64,000 nt of DNA. Origin: Erodium maritimum. Its lineage: Eukaryota > Streptophyta > Magnoliopsida > Geraniales > Geraniaceae. The notes under the pieces are model-generated. The model had not been told where the DNA came from, did no database searches, and saw nothing but the letters and a program-made list of their open reading frames with translations. Of this stretch, positions 11,252-22,456 are shown piece by piece. Each line of letters opens with the position of its first letter. The stretch's first letter is position 1. A program made the position numbers and the translations under genes. The DNA lies in the NCBI GenBank assembly GCA_963921825.1, contig OY997596.1, positions 4,779,001 through 4,843,000 on the forward strand. The letters run 5' to 3'.

Positions 11252-13322
11252 AAGGATATGCTGGCACACATTGATTGGATTAGGCGGCAGATGGAGTCGC
11301 CGTGGTACCAGTCCAGTCCTGGGGGATCCTCGAGGGACCAGTGAGACCCTCCCTAAAGGCGGGTCATTTGTGCATCCTTTTGTATATAGGTGTTGAGTTT
11401 CTCCATTGTTATTTTTATATGCCTACTGTGTGTCTAATTGATTTTCTATGTTGTCAGTAGTGCTCGGACGTCAGAGTTATGGAGGAGCTCTACCTTTTTA
11501 TTTCTGGTGCTTTTAATGTGTTTTCTATTTTCGAGTTTGTGTCTAGCAAGTGCTCTGCCGATAAGTGGCTTCTGGAGCAACGTTTGGGTGGCTTCTGTGG
11601 CCACCCTTTTCGTCGAGCTAACGACATTAAAAAAATGCGCTGGTTGGGAGGCAACCCAACACATGGCGTGGGGAGCAAGATGAGTTCATCGGAGCATATT
11701 TTGGCGCAAAACCTCCTGGAGGTTGTCTCGGGCGAAGAGCTCCCCATCCATTTTTGCATAAGGATCTCCATCGTTAGTGTAGTTCACGTAACGGTTCTTC
11801 GAGGGGCGGTATCTCTTCCCCTCTTATTTTATACTGTCTATCGCTATTTACTTCCCGTATGCTATCTAGGGGCCATGAGTGCCTGATTTGTCGTGCTGAT
11901 AGAAAAAGCATATAGGGTTGTGTGAACTATTTGTACCTGCTGATAATAAGTGTGTGGTGTTCATTCGTTATTTATCTATCGTGTGTATGTGTAGATATGT
12001 GTTTGGAGTCGCATTGGGGACAATGCTGAGTTTTAAAGTGTGGGGTTGGGTATTCCTTACATTGCATTGCATTGTGTTTTCTTTTGTATGCTCATGCATC
12101 ATTTCGTGTTATAATTTTTTGAAAAATCCAAAAAAATTAAAAATTGGAAAAAATAAAAAAATATATTTTCTGGTGATATGTGAGTATAGTGTAGACGTTC
12201 TTAAGATTTCGATGATTGAACTGTCGTAAATACTAATTTCCTTGCATGAGTTAAATTTGTATATGGGCATAAATGAATCGAATGAGTATGAAAGCACATG
12301 CATTATGATTAGCTCGTTCACTCGTGTTTGCTAGAACTAGTGTTGTATTTCCTGGATTCTTGTGCATGGAGAATTGAGTCTAGAACTACATGTATGACCC
12401 ATTCGAGGCGAAATAAGAATAAGGAACATGGTTGTTTAGGAAAATGATTTTAGGCCATCTATCGACCGTTTGAGCCAAAAATTGCCTACTCTTGCATGAT
12501 TAAATCTCGTAGTCTCCTGATTTGAGCCTAAGCCTTTCGTTTCTAAACCCAACATTACAATCCTATGTGACTTTCGTTTCATTTATATATCCTTATTATT
12601 GTTTGAACCCATATCTCTTGGCTTATGTGCTTCTTTGAGAGGGGTTATTGTTTGGGATATTGAGTGAGAAAAAGAGAAAAAGAAAATGAGTGTATTTGTA
12701 ATCTATTGGATTGTATTGAAAAGAGAAAAAAAATGATGGGTTGGATAAAGGTAGTGAAAGTTTGGATAGCTAAGGGAATAAAAAGAAAAATGAGCAAAAT
12801 TAGTGCTACACTTAGATATTCAATAAAAGGAAAATGGTGGTAGAGAATGCAAATGGAGAATGGAGCATAAACGGGGTTTAGGATGTGTGAAATGTTATTG
12901 GGTGTGAGTTGAAGCACTTTTGTCACGAGGTATTATGTTAGCTTCTTTTCATATTTCGTCCACACCCTTTGCCTAGCCTTACATTACAAGCTTATGTAAA
13001 TACCATTTTTTATTCTTAATGACCATGATTCCTTACAATTAGTGGAGATGGGTCTAGCATGATAGCATATGAATCTCTAAAGTCCATGTAAGGGAAAAAA
13101 AGGGAAACACACGGTTATTGTGAATAAAGAAATGCGAGTTTAAATGAACAGAGTTAATTACCAATGTGAGTAGCATCACACTTTGTTGTATTCATTAGTC
13201 TATATGTTTCTTTGATAAATGTAAGGTCTTATGGCATGTGACGACTCTGAGAAAATCCTTAGGATCCATTGTGCACGATTACTCAATTGTCACCTATTTT
13301 CATTCCTTTTGCATGCATCATG
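11252..13322 (+). other. Athila-2 3' untranslated region
   Basis: No gene is supported here. The stretch is AT-rich with A-runs (12120-12165 and 12660-12740). It contains a block resembling an internal polypurine-like signal of this branch (GGGGACAATGCT, then AAAGTGTGGGG at about 12015-12045). Short open frames in it have no family features. Confidence 0.6.
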
Positions 13323-15351
13323 TAGTGTGTAAAACCCGCTTCAAAAAAAAAGGAACAAAAGCGGACCGCTGAATCGAACCTCGGGATTCGTGCATTGGGA
13401 CCGTGCCTCGCATGCACCGGTTTCGGTGCTCGGTACTCAAGCCCGATTCACCGTGACCCCGCTTTTATCCCGCTCGAGTTTAAAGGACAATTGTCGTTTT
13501 TAGACTGATTTAATTGTGACCTTTAGATTAACCTGGGAACCGCCTCTAATTTATGGCTTTCGTGTTATCCTTAGCGTCCGGCTTCGATCGAAGTGAAGCC
13601 CGGAGGTAGCGAGCCAGAACGTCAGCAGCTAGGAAGCGTAGCGGTTGCTCTTCAGTTGAGGTAGGGAAAAGTAGCCGGATCTCGGCCTTGACTAGGGAAA
13701 GTTAACAGTAGAATTTCTTGTGACACCGGGGTGTCGTGGGTCGAATAGGTTTATTTGAATATTAGAAATGCATGCTACGGGATTGTAGCGTTTGTTAGAA
13801 AGGCATGCTACGGGAACTTGGTAGTTATTGAGAAAAGCATGTGACACTTAGTAGTGTCGTAGGAGCAGAGAACTTAGCGTAAATTGTTTTACTGGAGGCA
13901 TATGACCATGCCCGGAGGTTGTTTGTGAACTTATCGATATTAGGAGTACTGGAGGCATATGACCATGCCCGGAGGTTGATTGTGAACTGTTGATGTTAGG
14001 ACTGTTGGAGGCTTGGTTAAGCCGGAGGTTGATTGTTTATTTTGGTGTTTTGGGTGGCCTTGAGAGCCCGTATTATTATTGTCGAGTCTTGGGTGGCCAT
14101 GAGAGCCCGTGTTATTATTCGTGTTTGGGTGGCCATGAGAGCCCGTACTTTACTGTTGGTGTTTTAGCTGGCTTACGAGTTAGAGTCTCGGTAAGTTGCA
14201 AGCGTGTTTTATGGTTGGTGTCTTGGGAGGTCGTGAGTGCCTGTGGGGTTGTTGAGTCCGAGTCTTACTGTCGGTGTGTCTTGGGAGGCCGTGAGTGCCT
14301 GTGGGGCTGTTGAGTCCGAGTCTTACTGTCGGTGTGTCTTGGGAGGCCGTGAGTGCCCGTGGGGCTGTTGAGTCCGAGTTTTACTTTTAGTGTCTTGGTG
14401 GCCATGAGTGCCTACGAGTGTTGAACATGTGTTGTTACTGGTTGTGAACTTGCTTGTGATTGTGATTGTGTTTGTGATTGTGTTTGTGGTTACCGGAGGT
14501 TGGGGGCCCGCTTCCTGAAACGGGGGTCCACGAGCACACGCGTCTGCATGTTCAGACGGGGTAGGGGGCCCGCCCGCCAATAAAGGGGTCCTGGCCGCGC
14601 GTGTGTGGTTTGGGTTTGTGAGCGTACCTTGGCTGGCTTATGGGTTAGAGTCCTAGTAAGTTGCAGCATTTTCCGGCTGGCTTATGGGTTAGAGTCCCAG
14701 TAAGTTGCAGTATTTTCCAGCTGGCTTATGGGTTAGAGTCCCGGTAAGTTGCAGCATTCTTGGGTTGGCCTGACCGGGTTAGAGTCCCGGGAGGGCGTTC
14801 TTGGCAGCTGGTTTGCGATCCTTGCGATCTTGTTTGGTATTGCGTGGTTGTCAGTCGTGTCTTTGGAGGAGGTCGTCGATCGTTGTGTTCAGGTCTACTT
14901 ACGTGTTGAGTCGTTCGAGGAAGGTCACCGTGGGTGTTGTCAGTCAGAGTACTTGGGTTGGGGACAGTGATCCCCGGGGGTTGAGCTTATTGTTGGTGTT
15001 ACCGGCATTGTCTGCTAATTATGCCGTAGTCAGTCTGTTATCAGTGGTGGTGAGCGAACGCTCACCCCTAGCTACTTTTCCTACAGGTACTGTTCGTGGG
15101 ACGGACTAGGTGAGCTCTCGAAGCTTGTGGAGCTAGGAGCAGAGTCCGTTTTTTTTTTTACTTTTGGTCTAGCGACGGATACCTCGTCTTTTGTCCGCTT
15201 GTGGGACGTTTTATTTTGAGTTGTAATTATCCTTTTGTTGAACCAAACTGTTATTGTAAAGTGTTTTAATGGAAATGTTTTCGAAGTGTTTTCTTATTTT
15301 AAACGTTCGCGGCCCGAGTTCGGTTTACTGAAATTGGGGCGTGACATAGTG
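13323..15351. mobile_element. LTR-B: shorter solo-LTR-like copy of the LTR-A family (body 13328-15346)
   Basis: Begins TGTAAAACCCGC and ends GGGGCGTGACA, with a perfect 5-bp target duplication TAGTG at 13323-13327 and 15347-15351. The body is 2019 bp, against about 3.1 kb for LTR-A and LTR-C, and shares the 3' two thirds with them. Plus orientation. No primer site, polypurine tract or gag-pol is present. It sits in the 3' untranslated region of Athila-2. Confidence 0.85.
14629..14795 (+). repeat. Minisatellite in LTR-B (4 units of about 42 bp)
   Basis: Units carry the core GCTGGCTTATGGGTTAGAGT followed by CCCGGTAAGTTGCAGCATT. LTR-C has the same array at 47530-47695 with a slightly different core (CTGGCTTACGAGTTAGAGTC); LTR-A lacks it. 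Confidence 0.85.
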
Positions 15352-15514
15352 TGTTTTAGGAATGCATTAGATTTAGGTTCATGCATTGCACGTGCATCTT
15401 TACTTTTCTGTGTTTGAATAAAGGAGGCCCGGACTCCTCCTATCGAGGTAAACCTCGGGGTTGAACCGGGACATATCTTTTGTTGTTTTATTAGTTTGGT
15501 TTTCTCGGGACGAG

Positions 15515-15536
15515 AAGAGTTTAAGTGTAGGGGTGT
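15515..15536 (+). other. Polypurine-type tract of Athila-2
   Basis: The purine-rich run GAGTTTAAGTGTAGGGGTG lies directly before the 3' LTR start TGATGTGG, where plus-strand synthesis is primed in LTR elements. The form resembles the AAGTGTGGGGG tract common before Athila and related LTRs. Confidence 0.6.
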
Positions 15537-17049
15537 TGATGTGGACGAAAAATGCATCGTTTTCGATGTTTTTAAGCCCACATCTTAAGATTTCGGTCCC
15601 GGGATTAGGTTGTTTAATGAATTTCTTCCTCCTTTCGTGCAGTAGGCCCGGATCTTAGAGTTTTCAAATATTCGGAGCGAAATAAGGGCATTTATCAGAA
15701 TTTATGAGCCAAGCAGCGATAGGACAGAAACCCGAGCCAAGAACAAGCCTTTCTAGTCAGATCCTCACAGAAGCACGGTCCATATGGAAAACCGGACCGA
15801 AATCAGGCCCGTTCCGGGCGGACAACCAGGCCGGTATGCAGCCCGTTCCGGGCGCCTAAGAGGAGAAAAGAGCCGAGCTCTCTGATCTGATACGGTTGGT
15901 GACCCGTTCCGGGCCACTCAGAGGGCCGGTTGGTCACACGTTCCGGGCCGCTCAGGGGGGCGTTTAGAGACCCGTCCCGGGCCTTTTGGAGGGTCGGTTT
16001 GTGGCCCGTTCCGTGCCTCTCTCCGGGCCGCGTGTGCTCTAGACCCGCGTTTTCAGAAACCCTATATAAGAAAATTAAAGACATATTTTGTGGGGTTACG
16101 AATTTTGGAGAGCAAAAAGGGATACTTGAAGAACTAGTGTTTGGAGCTTGAAGGAGATATGTGTCTTAGAGAAAATATTGAATCAACATTTGATTTCTAT
16201 TTCGTTATTTAGGTATTGTGTATCAAACTCACTTACATTATGGTTATCTATAGTTTTTCTTCATCTATTTGCTTGTTCCTCTACTTCATCATGAGCTAAA
16301 TTTCTATTGATCTAGGGCTAGGGGAAGCAATATGATTAATTGATTCAACGGGTTTGTGTTTATTACGTGCAATTTGTGTTTAGAATAGTGTTTGCACAAT
16401 TTGGATTTAATGCTTCATCAAATTGGCCATTTGATAGTTGATTAGGTTTTAGCATTCAACAATCGAAAGATAAGAGTGACTAAAAGGACTAAGGATTATG
16501 CAACTCGGGTTTAAATCTAGTCTCTAGTAAAGTTAGGTTAACACGAGTGCAACAACTATAGGCATACAAACCCAAAAGTTAAAGGAGTTCATGAATCGTA
16601 ATGCGATATATCTCTCTACACCTTGATTAGAAAATAACTAGGCGGTTAGATTATACTAGGGTCCTAATTCGATCGAAAGATGTTTAGGACCAGTTGAGAG
16701 AACTTCCGTTGCCCTTAAACTTTCCTTATCTGCACACGTAAACACGAGTCTCTGCGAATTAATTGTCATATTGTAACCCGGTTAAAAGTCATAGATCAGT
16801 TTCTCCCTTGAATTTCACAAACATTTCCTGTTTTGTTGTCACTTTGCTTTAATTGCTTATTAAACTGTTAATTTAAATTTCCAAAACCCAAAACCAATTA
16901 TTTTCAAGAAACAAATTAATAACGGATCTTAAATCGAGTGATTGTCTTACTGCTCCCTTGGGTACGATAACCGGACTTAAAACCGATTTACCACTTGACG
17001 ACCGGTGCGCTTGCCGCGCCCTTCTTGTGGGTTAATTCTCAGGGCGTCA
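15537..17049 (+). repeat. 3' LTR of Athila-2
   Basis: Starts TGATGTGGACG and ends GGGCGTCA; 1513 bp. It is the plus-strand counterpart of the LTR at 7969-9523. It contains a GC-rich block (15770-16030) of degenerate units with CCCGTTCCGGGC. The five bases after it are CATAT, the expected target duplication, whose partner lies outside the window. Confidence 0.9.
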
Positions 17050-18130
17050 CATATTTTGAGAAGACTTGGCACAAGATTCTAAATGATTATCAACTAGAAT
17101 CACATGATTGGTTAAAGGACATATATGCATTGCAACGTTTGTGGTTTCCAACATATTCAAAAGACACACCGATGGGCATGCTGTTAAGAACTTCATCAAG
17201 GTCAGAAAGTTAGAATAGTGTATATGGGAAACGAAAAATCAAGAAGCATACCTTAGTGCTGTTCATTTGGTGGTGTGACACTGTAATTAATGAGGAAAGA
17301 CTTTCTAATGAGAAGGTGGTAGCGGAATCATCACATTGTTCACCGATCTAGAAGGGTGGAGAGCCAACTAAATTGGAGCTACATGCATGAGAGTTGTATA
17401 CAAAAACTGTATTCTACAAAGTCCAAGAAGACATCAACAAGTCAACAGAATATTGCGATATCAAAACAGCTAATCCTGTAGGATGGTCAAAGGTATATGA
17501 GATTGTAGATAATAAAAAACGACATTATACCATCAACATGGATATGAGAACAAAACATTGTTCGTGCAGTTGCAAATTTTTTGAAGGGTATGGAAGAATG
17601 TGCATACACATCTTAGCGGTGCTAAAGACTTCCATGGTTGATCGTATACCACCTACATTAGTCAACTTTCGCTGGTGCAAGGAAAAAGGTACAACGATCA
17701 GGTGATCCTATGAGTGCTGAACATACTCTAGGACATCTAAAACATAGACTCTGGATAAAGTTCCAATCACTTCTTGGGGATAAAAATGCTACAGCAGGGG
17801 ATATGAAATATTTATTAGAAGTATTGGATGAATACACTGAAGATACGAGGGTTGGTGAGCCAGAAAACAACAACTAGAGAAAAAGTAGCATTATTGAAGA
17901 TTTGACTGGACTTAACATGTCGGATGAACAACTTGTAGAGGTGCCCTAATATCAAAGACAAAAGGCAGGAAAAGGATTAGATCGGCTGTAGAGCAACAAC
18001 AGCAAAAAGGTTGCTGAAAAGAAGAAGAAAAAGAAGAAGAAAAATAAGCGAGTATACATGCTTTGTGGAGAAGAAGGAAATCATTATAAGCGAAACTGTG
18101 ATCTAAACTCTTTGAAAAAGAAACGTTAGT
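17050..18130 (+). pseudogene. FAR1-type Mutator-like transposase remnant
   Basis: Three blocks match the FAR1/MULE transposase family in the right order. Block one (17052-17213) is the end of the transposase core (FEKTWHKILNDYQLESHDWL, then RLWFPTYSKDTPMGMLLRTS). Block two (17394-17705) holds the SWIM zinc finger (CSCSC near residues 56-60, CIH at 70-72 of that frame) and the trailing FRW. Block three (about 18048-18110) is a C-terminal zinc knuckle, CGEEGNHYKRNC. It is dead: an in-frame stop replaces the Met after RSES at 17211, a frameshift lies near 17700 and another stop follows the last acidic stretch at 17875. The N-terminal half is missing where the Athila-2 LTR begins. It could be a FAR1-related host gene copy rather than a transposon. 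Confidence 0.75.
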
Positions 18131-18415
18131 ACGTTAAGTTGTTTTAGTTATATAAGACATTCACAATAATTAATCAAGTCATTGGCTTATATTTGTCAAC
18201 TCTGCAATAAATTAATTAGTTTTGGTATTCTGTGTGATCCGATATATTAAATGTTGTCATACTATATTTGTGTGACTGTATTTTACACAATTACTGTAAG
18301 TTTGGTACTCGTTTCTTAAATTATCTGAAATACAACATGTAATGCTAACATTTGTAATATCAATCAATATTTTTTGTAAGACATGATTAATGATATATTA
18401 CAAACTACTGTTATA
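18131..18415. other. AT-rich spacer, no feature seen
   Basis: No coding, repeat or RNA feature is visible; composition is AT-rich, like a 3' flank of the transposase remnant. Confidence 0.5.
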
Positions 18416-18528
18416 TTGATTAAAACTATGTAATGTGGGTCTGGGCCGTGTTCTGGAGGGTTTAGGGAATTAAGCCCATCTGAAAAAGTTCAGTCGATGT
18501 CTCGTGAAGACCCAAGTTTGGTTACTGT

Positions 18529-18819
18529 TTTAATCGCATTGGGAAGGATCTTGGCCCGTTAACAAAAGCCAATCTTTCTCGAGACGGTGAACCAATTCTG
18601 GAAGTCGGGTTTCAAGGAAGTCCGTGGAAGGAAGCCTTGGAAAAACCGGTAGCTAAGGCTGAACCAAAGAGACGTGGACGTCCAAAGAAGATTCACTCGA
18701 AGGTATTTGCACAACCAACTGTTGTTTACCGGACAAGATCCAGGACCTCTACTGAAAGCGAGGATAAAATGGGACGTTTCTTTGTGGACGTTGCCAAAAA
18801 AGATGGCTCGGGTAATTAG
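18529..18819 (+). pseudogene. Unrecognised gene fragment with an AT-hook-like motif
   Basis: An open frame continues upstream of the first Met at 18637, reading back to about 18529 (GKDLGPLTKANLSRDGEP). It holds KRRGRPKKIHSK near residue 10 of the Met-started part, a good AT-hook (RGRP core) of the kind that binds the minor groove of AT-rich DNA. After the stop at 18817 no further frame is kept. It may be an exon of a degraded gene, or part of a mobile element's DNA-binding ORF. No wider similarity is recognised, so function is not assigned. Confidence 0.35.
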
Positions 18820-19227
18820 AGATATAGTTCGCAAGTTGGTCATAAACCAGTTGATCTTTGTGCTTTGGCGCTCGAAAACATTGAGAGTAGGGAAGACAAG
18901 GAGCATTTGGAACCGACTGCAGTTCAAGCTATATCCCCTGTTTCGGTTTCTAACCGGTTTACTTGTTTGCATCCTGATAGGAAATAGGCAAGGCGTTATT
19001 ACATCTTGTTTGTTTTTTCCTATTTTGTTTTTGCTCTTTGGAAAACATGGCATGTAATATGTTATAATATGATTATATTAATTGTATAATATGATATAAA
19101 AATTTGTATAATTTATACTTATCATAACTCGTACCACACATCTATAATATATGTAACATGAATATAGTAATTATGTAATATAACATGTAGTAGGTTATAA
19201 TATGATTGCATTAGTTATATAAAATAT
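18820..19227. other. Spacer without recognisable gene
   Basis: A short pyrimidine-rich stretch (18990-19045) leads into AT-rich DNA with many TAATAT-type words. Nothing functional is supported. Confidence 0.45.
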
Positions 19228-19660
19228 GGTAATTTTCACCTCAATATCCTAACTATTAATTTTATTCACCTCAATACCCTAACTATTTTTAGTGACACCT
19301 CAATACCCTAGAATGCCTTTTTTTTCACCTCAATACCCTAACTATTTTTTGTGGCACCTCACTACCCTGAAATGCATTTTTGTGGCACCTCACTACCCTA
19401 GAATGCATTTTTTGTGGCACCTCACTACCCTAAAATGCATTTTTGTGACATTAAAAATTGATTTTTTAAAGAAATTTTAAAAACTAATGGAATGCTTTTA
19501 AAAATGTGATTGTTAGTGAGTGATATTATGGATTTTTTAAGTGTTTTCATCCAAAAATGGATGACAAATTGACGGCAGGTAGCAAAGTGAAAAAAAAATG
19601 CATTCTAGGGTATTGAGGTGCCACTAAAAATAGTTGGGGTATTAAGGTGAAAAAAAAATA

Positions 19661-20921
19661 GGGTTATTTACGATAAGGTACCTTAATGTTTCGTCCACGA
19701 ACGATAAGGTACCCTAATGATTTTTTTGTCCAATAAGGTACCCAAATGATTCGTCCACAAACGATTTGGTTTAAAATTGGCATATTCCGTTAGAAAACTA
19801 ACGGAATATACCTCTAAATTAGACATGTGCAGTTAAGTGGGGTGTGAAAGGACGATTTTACCCTTTCTTATTTTAAGCTTATAAATTTGATAGACAAAAT
19901 TACCATTATACCTTTAATTATATAATACAATAAAATTTTTTTGAACTTTTATAAATTTAAAAATTATTTTTTAAAAAATAATAATAAAAAAAGTTTAAAA
20001 TTTAAAAAATATTTAAAAATACAAAATATTAAAATATTAAATATTAAATAAAAAATAAAATATTAAATAAAAAATAAATATTTAATTTTAAAATAATAAA
20101 ATAAAATATTAAAATAATAAAAATAGAATATTAAATTCTAAAATAATAAAAATAAAATAAAACAAAATATTAAATTAATAAAAGAATAAAATAAAATACT
20201 AAAATAATAAAAATATTAAAATAATAAAATAAAGTATTAAAATAATAAAAAGAATAAAATAAAATATTAAAATAATAAAATAAAATATTAAAATAATAAA
20301 AACAATAAAGTAAAATAGAAAAATAATAAAAAATTAAAAAATTAAAAAAATTAAATAAAAAAATAATAACTGATTTTGGAAAATAAAAAATGATTTTTAA
20401 AAATAAAAACTGATTTTCGAAAATAAAAACTGATTTTTAAAAATAAAAACTGATTTAAAAAAAATAAAAACTGATATTTAAATATAAAATCTGATTTTTT
20501 AATATACAAAAAAACTAATTATTAAAAAAATAAAAACTGATTTTTAAATATAAAAATCTGATTTCAAAAAAATAAAAACTGATTTTTGAAAATAAAAACC
20601 AAATTCAATTTTTAAAAAATATAAATTTAAAAAATATATATAATTTCTTTATTTTATTTTGAAAATTAAAAATAATTCGAAAATATAAATTAAAGAAAAA
20701 TAATAACTGAGGGTATAATGGTCATTTCACTCTTAAGTCAAAAGTCAAATGAAATGTCAAAGGGCAAAATAGTCATTCTACATAAGTCTGTTAGCATTTT
20801 AACAGCATTAAACCAAATCGTTCGTGGACGAAACATTTGGGTACCTTATCGGACAAAAAATTCATAAGGGTACCTTATCGTTCGTGGACGAAACTTTAGG
20901 GTACCTTATCGTAAATAACCC
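19661..20921. mobile_element. Inner MITE, about 1.26 kb, with ~115-bp inverted repeats
   Basis: The left arm starts GGGTTATTTACGATAAGGTA and the right arm ends in its complement TACCTTATCGTAAATAACCC; the inverted similarity runs about 115 bases, through the CGTTCGTGGACGAAA blocks. Flanks AAAAAAATA (19652-19660) and AAAAAATTA (20922-20930) match at 8 of 9 positions, a Mutator-like 9-bp target. The middle (19890-20700) is extremely AT-rich. No ORF is present. It is nested in the outer MITE, so it is the younger of the two. Confidence 0.8.
19890..20700. repeat. Extremely AT-rich degenerate repeat core of the inner MITE
   Basis: Built from AAATATTAAAATAATAAAAT-like words (to about 20340) and then from AAATAAAAACTGATTTTT-like units of about 20 bp (20370-20610). 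The second series is a clear degenerate tandem array. No gene. Confidence 0.85.
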
Positions 20922-20959
20922 AAAAAATTAATAGTTAGGGTATTGAGGTGAAAATTACC

Positions 20960-21241
20960 CTATAATATAATATACAAACTTGTTTAATTTATGGTTATCA
21001 TACCTTCTACCACAAATCTGTAATATAAAACACAAAAGTATATAATGTAAAATAAAACAACTTTAGTAACATCTCCATAACATATTACTGTTGCATACAT
21101 AAACCTGTAAATTGCATCATCGATGCAACATGTGCAACTACTATCCAAAATATTAAGTTCAACAAAAGTTTAGATGCATAACAAGCAATCCCCCCAAAAA
21201 ACTAACAAAGTTCATAAATGAAACAGTTCACATGTAACTTC
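20960..21241. other. 3' flank of the Ulp1-like pseudogene
   Basis: AT-rich with no open frame. As the Ulp1-like gene is read on the minus strand, this is where its 3' untranslated region would lie; no clear polyadenylation signal was fixed. Confidence 0.4.
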
Positions 21242-22456
21242 CTAAAGCTTGGTATATTCAGCAACAACACTTGCTCCCTCGCTCTTTAAAAACTTTACCA
21301 CATCAGGTTCAATTCCATTCCACGCCTCATTGTTTTTGCTTGTTCGCATCTTATACGCGAATCGAGTCCTCAGGATGTCTAGGTGCTGTTGTTGCAAAAA
21401 AGTAATATAAATTAAAAAGAATGAATAAAATAATAGATAACGATAATGCTTGCACACAAAATGAACTATTTAAGATACATACACAATCCAATCCTAATGT
21501 AGATCTCCATTTGTTACCACCATCAAAAGACTCCATACGCCATATCGAATATATAGCGCAATCAACAACATTAGTCTCTGAAGCCCATGTTAGTTCCATA
21601 CAAAGAGGTTTGACAGCCTTAAATGAACGCAACATCTGAGCATTGTGAGGGTATACAAAGTCCGCATACAAATCTCTCTGTTTAAACAAAATATAAAATA
21701 TTAGCATAACTCAACACTTTTGTAATATAAGGATGATAATATTTAAATCTTACCAGTCTCTCCGGGATGCTATTATATCAGATATTATAATCTATTGAAC
21801 TCTTAAGGTTGTTTAATATAGTAACAGTCATCATCTTTTTGTCCATGCATACCACATAAACATGGGTGAACGTTGTGGATTGCGTTGTAACTACAACAAT
21901 GAACACCTAAACATAGTGTATGATATTATATAAGATTCTATGACATATCTGCTAAATTATATAACATATATCATAAAAAACTGTAATTATAAAAATAATA
22001 TATTTAGTTTCACATACCAGCTCCTTGTTCATGATATCAATCTCATGTTTTTATAACGTTCAACTTCAAATGCAAGTTGGGATACAACATGTTTCGGATC
22101 ATCCGATAATTGCAACCTCCTCTATGGACAAAAAAAACATATTGTATTAAAAAATAGTCCAAATATGCCAAAAAAAATGATTTAAATAACAAACTTACGC
22201 TAATGTCAACTGTGAAGCAAATGCGAGATGCTGATTTGGGCTCTTCCGCTGATCCTGGAGGTTCAAGTAGTGGCACCACATATTGACTACACTATTATCC
22301 ACTAACCTTCCATAGCCTAGTGTTTGTAGATCACGCTTGTAAACAGCAGAATCATCGATCGATAAAATAAGCAGCCTACGAATCAATAAAATAAAGTATA
22401 TCGTTAAAGATAAAAATATATAATATGCATAAAATTACATAAAGGTTGATACTTAC

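Larger units (their letters stand above)
9524..17049 (+). mobile_element. Athila-2: 3' part of a second Athila-lineage element
   Basis: Oriented on the plus strand, opposite to Athila-1. Visible parts are a post-pol region with env-like open stretches (10094-11251), a long AT-rich 3' untranslated region, a polypurine-type tract just before 15537, and the 3' LTR 15537-17049. Its gag-pol half must lie left of Athila-1, outside the window, because Athila-1 appears to have landed inside it at about 9524. LTR-B interrupts its 3' untranslated region at 13328-15346. The 3' LTR abuts the FAR1-like transposase remnant at 17050. It is broken. Confidence 0.85.
19228..20959. mobile_element. Outer MITE with 30-bp terminal inverted repeats, split by a second MITE
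   Basis: The left end GGTAATTTTCACCTCAATA is mirrored by TATTGAGGTGAAAATTACC at 20941-20959. Flanks ATAAAATAT (19219-19227) and CTATAATAT (20960-20968) agree at 7 of 9 positions, which suggests an old 9-bp Mutator-type target duplication. Inside are repeated units of CACCTCAATACCCTA / CACCTCACTACCCTA (19240-19440), with an inverted set at 19590-19650. It has no coding capacity. A second element at 19661-20921 interrupts it. Confidence 0.75.

Noticed and set aside
12120-12170. A poly(A) tail of a retrocopy
   Set aside because: The A-rich run is interrupted and has no flanking duplication; it lies within the Athila-2 3' untranslated region.
14629-14795. CRISPR-like direct repeats
   Set aside because: The units are contiguous ~42-bp minisatellite copies without unique spacers, and the genome is a plant's.
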